In this document: positions 57,070-64,000 of the stretch, one piece after another
Layout: every line of letters starts with the position of its first letter
How positions within the stretch are numbered: the first letter of the stretch is position 1
DNA from: Jaapia argillacea MUCL 33604
Lineage: Eukaryota; Basidiomycota; Agaricomycetes; Jaapiales; Jaapiaceae
NCBI GenBank assembly: GCA_000697665.1
Contig: KL197718.1
Coordinates: forward strand, 689,099-753,098
DNA: 64,000 bases
Direction of reading: 5' to 3'
The notes under the pieces: generated by a model
What the model was told of the DNA's origin: nothing
The model's input: the letters and a program-made list of their open reading frames with translations, nothing else
Databases searched by the model: none
Made by a program: the position numbers and the translations under genes

Positions 57070-59640
57070 TTGTTCGGTGTTTACACACTCCGTGCGTTGG
57101 ATTATCTTGTTATATTTAATATCATTCCATCGTTTACTGTGCTATTCTTGTTGGCGTTTTTTTGATGGGGTACATCGAGTGCAATGGTCACCCTTCCTCT
57201 CCTTTTGGGCTAGCGTTGTCATGTTCGACTTGAAATCATACCATATACCTGGATGTCATCCATATTTATGTAACGGATACAGTCTCTGGCGTTTCGTTTC
57301 TGTATGATAGAATAAGAATCGGAAGAATATACTCAGCGACATTACTTTATACAGTCTGTTGTGAGCTCCAGCTGTGTTCGAAGGGGGTTCGGGGACGGTC
57401 AGTCCACACGTCAACCTTGATCGGTTCATGGGTGAAAGGGGTCGGTCAAGTTAGAGAATCGATTATTGATCTTATCGTCGATCTCCAAAAACACCTCTAT
57501 CAGACAACAAATCGCACAGTTCTAAGGAACTTTTTCGATAGGGAAACGGTAAGTATTGACGGTGAGAGGAAGAAATTCCGCGAAGGTCGTTGAATCTCTA
57601 CATTTGTGTTGGAGAGAAACACATGCCAGGACTATGACTTTGGGGGAGCCAATGGCGATGCCTCTCGGAGCCACCTCATCCTCTCAAAATTTGCAGGACG
57701 GAATGGTGGAAGCATCACCGCGGAGACAAATATGCATCAGAGGACGCGCAAAAGATTGAAAATTGCAAGAGGTATGCACGTCGACCAAATCCAAGGACAT
57801 GGCGAGGCAGACACGTTGAAGTGCTCTGACAAAGCGCCGGAGGGGTCGGAGGTATCCTGTAGTTCCCTGGATCAAGCTACAAGGATGAACTTTCTGTTAA
57901 TTAAATTCGCCTTTCGTAGAAAAACATATGGGGATCTCACTGTGTTTGGCAGCAGGATTGCCATGGGGGGAGAAGTCGCAGAAAGGGTGGGGCTGACGCC
58001 CGATGAATGGACGGCGAGGTGTTCATGAAACTGACTCGCTGGCCCGGGGATAAGGCACCCCTATCAGGCGAAGGATCGCGTGAGTTCAAAAAGCTGTCTA
58101 AATGGGCAAACGAGTAAGTATCGTCGGTGAGAGGAAGAATCCCATGAAGACAGTTGAATCTCTACATCTGTGTTGGAGATCCGGGAATGCAGCTTGGGCT
58201 GAGATGCGGGTGCCCACTAATGGGAAATCTTTTGGACAATAGAATGGCGGGGCGAATGTTTGAAAACTGCGAAAGTTCCGCGCCGGCGAACATCGCGAGA
58301 CTGATATGCTTCAATGCCTTGCGTAGAGCCCCGGAGGGGTCGGAGGTCGCTGGTATTCCCTGGGTCAAGCTTCACGGACGATCGCTCCGTTACTATTAAA
58401 CTCACACTTCCTAAGAAACATAGGGGACCTCACCTGTTTGAAACAAAGATTAGTACACCACGAGGATATGGCGAGGCGATCATGAAGGTGACTCACTGAA
58501 TAGGAGTGATGGGGAGATCGTGAGTGGTCTCAGACTGGATACCTTCGCTCTGAAGTCGGTCAGATGGGAACGGTGACTTGGCCGAAAGCTGGGTTCGGGA
58601 GCGCATGTCATGTGAAAATCAACCCTCCACGAGTATAAATTTTCATAAAATCCGATTGAGGCTGCAGAAATAAGTAGTTCTTCGAATGATGAGGGTTGTA
58701 GAATGGAACGGCAGGCAGGCAAAAAGATTGAGGCTGTCTCCCGAAGTCCCATTGAGTACGTACTAAATATTCTGGGTAATTGGGACACCTCTTGTGGGTG
58801 GAGGAGTGGGTCGGGAATAAGACCATTCAGGGTTCCTCTCTGTTTCAAGGACTTGGAAGGGGACTCCGGCAATTTGGAACTAGGAGTTACATAAGCCTTC
58901 TTAGAAGCTCCACAAATCCTTCAAGTTGCCGTAGGTCAAGGATTGACCGTCGTTGATCCTCCCTTGAATTCCTGCCTATTCCTGCCTGGGAATAGTTTCA
59001 AGCTCTGAAGCGAGCCAGACAATTAATCCAGCATGGCCTCGTGCTCAGCTGGTCATTCGGACCGTAATCTTCTCCCCAATTATTCACTCGATTGCAGGTT
59101 CAGGAATCCAAGTGAGGCACTCCATACCGCTCGTTCGCCCGATTTTTGACTTTGTCGACGTCAAGATCCCTAGGAAGCAGTCAGAGAGCACATTTGGTAT
59201 AGCGATTGACTGATACCTAACTTATTTGGGCGCTTGCTCGACGGCGATGTCACTCCGTGGCCCAACAGTTTGGAAACTTTCCTGATGGCAAGATCCTTGG
59301 GAAGGACGTGCAGTCGGAAGGTATCTCGCGAATCCACCGGGAAATAAGATAGGGGTGTCCCTCGGCTTTCTCTGGAGCGGAGGAGATACATTCAATTCAA
59401 GGAATTATCGAGCAATTTTGCTGATTCTCGTTTGCTTAATAGGTCAGGCCATCCCTTGCATCTTCGTCCGCCGCGTACTTTCCCCCCCCCACCATGAATC
59501 CCCATCCACCGGTGTCCACACACGTATGGTTCCTACCATCTTCACCTGATATCCTAGAACTGACTGGGCACCGATACAGGAATTACACGATACACCCGGG
59601 TTTCACCGACAGGGTTATCGTTCTAACATTTTTCTCTCGA
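57070..59640. other. Gene-poor stretch with an internal duplication
   Basis: No coherent gene model emerges on either strand. The only structure I see is the tandem duplication at 57540-58500. Minus-strand frames at 58480-58872 and 59170-59391 are open but have no recognised domain or conserved partner. Confidence 0.45.
57540..58500. repeat. Diverged tandem duplication, noncoding
   Basis: Segments at about 57545-57930 and 58105-58440 share, in the same order, GGTGAGAGGAAGAA, GTTGAATCTCTACAT, TGTGTTGGAGA, GCCGGAGGGGTCGGAGGT/CCCGGAGGGGTCGGAGGT and GGGATCTCAC/GGGACCTCAC. The copies differ by substitutions and indels, and neither keeps an open frame. Origin unknown. Confidence 0.6.
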
Positions 59641-59837
59641 CATTCAGGAGGGGCAACGTTGATATGCTCGTGAGCCATCACACACTTTTCGTTCTACTAA
59701 GGCTCGACGACTTGGTTCTAGGTTATAATCAAGCGACTCCGTATCACACCCACCGCCATCGTCAAACGGGTGGGCAACACCGTACTCGATTCCGCATCTT
59801 TCGAATGTGTGGCTCATATCTATTTACCTCTCAATAG

Positions 59838-60680
59838 CAATACAATTCGTGCTATGCAAAATGGAAAGAACTGGATCACCCCAACCTTACTAAATACCTC
59901 GACTTTTTTGACGACGCTGCTCACCTGCCGGGACTCCTGCGACCTTACTACGTGAACGGAAACATTGTGGAATACTATGCGAAGAACCCCGAGAGCCGGA
60001 TTACTCAAGTGTGCCTTTTCATTTTCCTTTTTCTTGGCCGTGCGTGTGCCTGATGTTCATACTTCAGCTCCAGCTCTCGGATACAGTTGCGGGGTTAGAT
60101 TACCTCCATTCCAGAAGTATCATCCACGGGAGCGTGCAAGGGGTAAGTGAACCACCCCTCCCCCTTCATTGCACGTATCGCGCTCAAACTGAGAACAACT
60201 AATTTTGGGGCGCTAGTCGAAAATCCAAATAGACCCTGCTGGACACGCACTGCTCGTCGATTTTGACTTGCATCAGATTATGGGTCACGGACTCGATTAT
60301 GGAGAATGGAACGATCCATTTTGTTTTTGGAATGCTCCTGAGTTGGTTGTTTCGATGAATGAAGATGGAGCGTTGAGGACGAAGGAGGGGGATGTTTATT
60401 CTTTTGGTATGACCATTATCGAAGTGAGTCATCCACCCCCATCCCTTTCGGCTTTTTCAGTGTTCATATCAATGTTTAGATCTTTACACAGGAACGACCT
60501 TTCCATCGTTTAAGAAATACGCGGATGTTCCATATGGCGATGAGAGAGGATTTGGAATTGGCGAAGACTATTCTGCGTCCTCAATTTATTCCGGAGGTTC
60601 TTTGGATGGTTTTTAAGAGGTGTTGTTATGCAGTCCGTGAGGAGCGACCTACTTCTCGAGTGGTACATTCCCTTTTGTGA
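59838..60680 (+). CDS. TKL-like protein kinase homologue lacking catalytic Asp (pseudokinase), 5' end unclear
   Basis: Exons 59838-60008, 60068-60142, 60217-60423 and 60480-60680 join in frame. They read YAKWKELDHPNLTKYLDFF (alphaC/beta4), RPYYVNGNIVEYYAKNP (beta5-hinge), DTVAGLDYLHSRSIIHGSVQ (catalytic-loop region), HALLVDFDL (DFG region), FWNAPELV (APE), DVYSFGMTIIEIFT and PFHRLRNTRMFHMAMRED, ending at a TGA at 60678-60680. The catalytic HRD/HGD motif is HGS, so the base Asp is missing, and DFG is DFD. The protein looks like a pseudokinase of the type common in Agaricomycetes. Upstream coding sequence (glycine loop, VAIK Lys) is not clear; VIIKRLRI near 59.72 kb is a candidate. Its 3' end is duplicated at 62.1-62.3 kb. 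Confidence 0.7.
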
Positions 60681-61357
60681 TCCCCCGGGATTACAATAGT
60701 TTTGCGTAAAACCATTTTTCATTGACTGTATTCTCCGTAGGGCGCTTGCTGAAATTTATTCCCCGTTGTCCGGGTAGTCCCGCCGTAGCACTGTCTTTAT
60801 TGGAAATTCTCGAACACGATCTCTGTTATAAAAATCTTTCAGCTTTGTGAGAAAGCCTCCGGGGGGAGGGCCTAGAGGCGGGTTCTGTAATGACATGAAA
60901 ACAGCATGGGTCAAATACGACCTGGTCGCCGAGTACCAAGAACGTGACCGCAAACGGCGGCGATGCTCCAAATTCTGGCATATAGCGGCTCACAGGATTT
61001 AATGATCATGCATTGGCCCGATTCCAATCATGTCGTGAACCTAACGACATGGAACAAGTGAGGATCCCGATATTAGTCGTTCCCTCGGTACTTATGCCAA
61101 AATAGGAAGGATCGGAGGGCTGGCGTTAGTGGTGACGTCGATTCAGATTTGTAACTTGTCAATCACTACGCACTATTTTCAGTTTCGCAATTATTCAAGT
61201 CCTGAGAACGACGAAAGTAGTTACGCAAGGCAGAGCTTGTTTTCTTAACGGTACAAGTGTTCTGCGTTTGGCTGTGCTCCATTTCCACGTGATGGCCCTA
61301 TGGAGTCGTCGCCTCAAGGCCTCGAGTCATACTCCCACTTGAACCCCTCCTCATAAA
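60681..61357. other. Intergenic spacer, part of the tandem duplication
   Basis: Pieces recur downstream. TCTGGCATATAGCGGCTC near 60977 parallels 62737. AAAATAGGAAGGATCGGAGG near 61100 parallels 63411. GGCCTCGAGTCATACTCCC at 61319 parallels 63653. No gene is seen. Confidence 0.55.
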
Positions 61358-61976
61358 ATGGGCATCTCATCCAGTTCACTTCAACCACCCGACCCCCCAA
61401 AGATGTCCAACCCCTCACCCCGCGACATCCAAAGAACGCGATTCACCCTCCTCCGTCTCCTGCCCATCGAACTAGTAGACTCCATCCTACACCAAGCCGA
61501 ATACTACACCATCCTCCACTCCACTCGTCCCGTCGAAACCACCATTTCAGATTCTACATTTTGTTGTCTCCGATCACGGCGGACCGAGAAACCGGTGAAG
61601 AGAGTTGTGATAAAGGTTGAAGGGCATGATCAAGGGTGGAGTTCTTATCCTGCAGATCAAGGGACGTATAGAGGGTCGTGGACTTGGTTTGAAGCTGGCA
61701 TTGGGAATAAAGAAGGAGGGGAGGGGGAGAGGAGGTGGGGTGTTGCGAGGAATTTACATGCGGAGAGTGCGTGGCAGGTCCATGAGGTTGTTTGGGGTGA
61801 AGATCATGAGCTTTTGAAGAGTTTGAGAGAGGGGGATAGTATTGATTTGTATGCTGCAGCTAGGTGAGTGGTTTCTTTCGTATTGTAGGTTGTGATTTGA
61901 CTTCGGTGGACTTAGGTATCCGGGGTGGAGGAATACGTTTCGGAATGTGGAGATTGAGGTGTTTTGTTGGATATAG
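61358..61976 (+). CDS. Conserved basidiomycete protein, unknown function (copy A)
   Basis: Exon 1 is 61358-61863 and exon 2 61916-61976 (GTGAGT/TTAG intron), about 188 residues. Conserved segments include RFTLLRLLPIELVDSILHQA (like an F-box-type or LPxEL helix), VKRVVIKVEGHDQGWSSYPA, GTYRGSWTWFEA, RNLHAESAWQVHEVVWGEDH, LREGDSIDLYAAARYPGWRN and a short C-terminus VEIEVFCWI. I know this arrangement from uncharacterised Agaricomycete proteins but no biochemical role. From the first Met, MGISSS matches the N-myristoylation pattern MGxxxS, which copy B also keeps. A second Met at 61403 (MSNPSPRD) is the alternative start. Confidence 0.8.
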
Positions 61977-62119
61977 ATCTCGATTGTGTCTGTCCGTGTT
62001 ACATGTGGTCCTTTGTTGAGCATGTTGAGGGTGATTTGGAGGCTCCTTGACACGGCGTTAATAAGGTCGGAGAGGTGTTTGTCCTCCTATTAAGTATAGT
62101 ACTCATCATTTCTGCGTAC

Positions 62120-62343
62120 TTGTGATTTTGAAGATCTACACACGAAAAACCATTCCCCTATTTGAGCAACGTTGGAACACTTGGGTTTTGCATAGAGCGA
62201 TGAAGGAAGATATAAGGTCGGCGAAGACGATTGAGCGTCCTGGATTTGTCCAGATGTTCTTTGGATGGGTTTTGAGACGTGTTGTTGTGCTGGTCTGTGA
62301 GGAGCAACCTACTTCTCGAGCACTGGTGTATTCCCTTTTGTGA
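62120..62343 (+). pseudogene. Kinase 3'-end fragment from the tandem duplication
   Basis: The frame reads WNTWVLHRAMKEDIRSAKTI, ERPGFVQMFFGWVLRR and EEQPTSRALVYSLL, aligning with NTRMFHMAMREDLELAKTI, LRPQFIPEVLWMVFKR and EERPTSRVVHSLL of the gene ending at 60680. Nothing of the kinase core precedes it, so it is a truncated copy. Confidence 0.75.
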
Positions 62344-63688
62344 TCCCCAGTGATTATCTCTGTAGGCTGCTTGCTAAGATCTATCCCCCCCTCGTCCCAC
62401 CACTGTAGAACTTTTGCTCTTGTAGATTCTCGAACACAACCGGCCGAGGTCCTTGTTATAAAAAATTTTCAGTTTCTTGTTGGGGTACCGAGGTAGACCC
62501 AAAGGACGAGGATGCTTGGGGAGGCCCGATGACCTTTTTTCGCCGTCGAAGAGGAGTGAGAAGCGGATGTCTTGTGGAGCGTGTGGATGAGGATGGCGAG
62601 GACAGGTAAAGGATGATCCAGATCCTTAGTTAGCTTGAGCGAGGGAAGGACCTGGAGGCGGGTAACGACATGAAATAACATAAGTAGACCAAATGCCAAG
62701 AATGTGACCGTATACGACCGTAATGCACCAAATTCTGGCATATAGCCGCTCGCTTTGGGAGGAAGGATGCTCCTAGGTCCTCTATGTCAGCGAGCTGGGA
62801 CCCTGTAGGATAAGGAATAAGCTTAGGGTAAAATGATACCTACGTCAGATTCTGTTTTGGCCAAACGCAGATACTTTTTTCTAACAAGGGTCGAATCAGG
62901 TGGCCCGGGATGGGATTGACTTATCATGCGTTAACCCGATTACAATCCTGCCTGTGAACCTGACGACATGGAACTGGAACAAGTGAGTCACCGGGTGCAA
63001 TGAACGATGTTCGGAGACCAGATATCACCAAAACATACAACTTTGAAATAATAACTACCAATCCAAAAAAAACGCCAGAACATTGCAGCTAGTTTCATGT
63101 CGATAGACCACTGGGATTTTATTCCACTCAGTCGGACTTTCAGAAGACTACTTTATCAGGGCACAAATCTTGATGGTCTCAAGGAAATCCAGCACAAGCT
63201 CGACCAATATGGACAGAGACCTGAGCTGGAACTCATGGTATTACCGAAATTGGGTCAAAATGTCTCGGGATATTGGATGACCCTATGCACGAAAAAAACG
63301 CAGTCGGTCTATCGACATGAAACTAGCTGTGATATTTTAGGGATATTTAGATGATGAGGCCAACAATGGTCCAGTGGAGGATTTAGTAAAGCCCGATAGT
63401 AGGTATTCCAAAATAGGAAGGATCGGAGGAGCGGCGTAGTGGTGACGCCGATTCAGATTTGCCGAAAAGCACTTGGCAACCACTTCGCACCACGCACTTC
63501 TTTGCTTTGTATTCAATCATTCAAATATTCAAGTCCTGAGAATGACGAAGTAGGTACAAATTCTAGAGCTTGTTTTCTTAACGGTACAAGCGTTCTGCGT
63601 TTGGCTGTGCCCCTTCCACGTGATGGCCCTATGGGGTCGTCGCCTCAAGGCCTCGAGTCACACCCCCACTTGACCCCCACCTTATAAA
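62344..63688. other. Spacer of the second duplicate copy
   Basis: Matches 60.68-61.36 kb in several blocks but is about twice as long, with extra sequence around 62.75-62.95 kb and 63.0-63.4 kb. A short plus-strand frame at 63097-63354 is open without recognisable features. No gene is called. Confidence 0.5.
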
Positions 63689-63689
63689 A
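63683..63689 (+). promoter_or_regulatory. TATAAAA overlapping the first Met of copy B
   Basis: TATAAAATGGG places a canonical TATA box directly over the ATG at 63689. If it acts as a TATA box, transcription would start downstream of that ATG and the Met at 63734 would be used. Copy A has CATAAAATGGG at the same place. Confidence 0.4.
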
Positions 63690-64000
63690 TGGGCAGCTCA
63701 TACAGCTCACCGAGACCATCCAACTCGTCAAAGATGTTCAACCCCTCCCCTCGCGATATCCAAAGAACGCGATTCACCCTCCTTCGTCTCCTACCCATCG
63801 AACTAGTAGACCCCATCCTGCACGAAGCCCAATACTACAGCGTCCTGCACGCTTCTGACCCCACGGAAACCTCCCTCTCTGGTACTACAAATCGTGTTCT
63901 CCGATCACCCCCGATCCACAAACCAGTCAAGAAAATTGTGATAAAGGTTGAAGCGCACGACCAAGGGTGGAGTTCTTATCCTGAAGATCAAGGGACGTAT
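63689..64000 (+). CDS. Conserved basidiomycete protein, unknown function (copy B, cut by window end)
   Basis: Paralogue of the 61358 gene. It starts MGSSYSSPRPSNSSKMFNPS, then RFTLLRLLPIELVDPILHEA and VKKIVIKVEAHDQGWSSYPE, and continues off the right edge. Frame is maintained over the visible 104 codons, so this copy may be functional. Divergence from copy A is mainly in the poorly conserved middle (about residues 50-70). Confidence 0.75.
   Translation, partial: MGSSYSSPRPSNSSKMFNPSPRDIQRTRFTLLRLLPIELVDPILHEAQYYSVLHASDPTETSLSGTTNRVLRSPPIHKPVKKIVIKVEAHDQGWSSYPEDQGTY

Overview
This is nuclear DNA from a filamentous basidiomycete, most likely an Agaricomycete. Genes are broken by many short introns of about 50-70 bp (GTRNGT donors, CTNAC-like branch sites, YAG acceptors). 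The protein families fit that group: DUF4470 proteins with a C-terminal MYND finger, a multidomain reducing polyketide synthase, TKL-like kinases and proline/serine-rich proteins. I see no tRNA, rRNA, CRISPR array or reverse-transcriptase/integrase-bearing element.

Layout. 0-2.4 kb: no convincing gene. 2.5-3.5 kb: NAD(P)-binding reductase/epimerase-like gene. 4.45-8.1 kb: DUF4470-MYND gene. 8.7-9.8 kb: first copy of a repeated, TATA-bearing noncoding unit. 10.2-20.1 kb (minus): a large iterative polyketide synthase with order KS-AT-DH-cMeT-(degenerate ER)-KR-ACP-TE. 22.0-23.8 kb: carotenoid-cleavage-type oxygenase, divergent from the synthase. 24.0-26.0 kb (minus): 14-TM-type MFS exporter. 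These three form a plausible small biosynthetic cluster: a synthase predicted to leave double bonds, an enzyme family that cleaves polyene double bonds, and an exporter. 27.6-34.2 kb: two EH-domain paralogues arranged head to head over about 250 bp.

34.3-52.3 kb is a duplicated, mosaic accessory region, with one 190-base run of N. Units recur in the order [TATA-bearing plus-strand noncoding unit]-[3' end of a GH5 glycosidase gene]-[minus-strand coiled-coil/proline-rich gene starting MPK or MVK]. The complete GH5 gene stands at one end (50.6-52.3 kb). Increasingly divergent copies, with GH5 remnants, fragments of other genes and one chimeric patch, extend back to about 37 kb. The 3' module of the noncoding unit also occurs at 9.7 and 27.2 kb, so it is dispersed as well as tandem.

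53.5-57.1 kb: a long low-complexity basidiomycete protein. 57.5-58.5 kb: a noncoding tandem repeat. 59.8-64.0 kb: a tandem duplication holding a kinase-like gene that lacks the catalytic Asp, followed by a small conserved fungal gene. The second copy keeps only the kinase 3' end and runs off the window.
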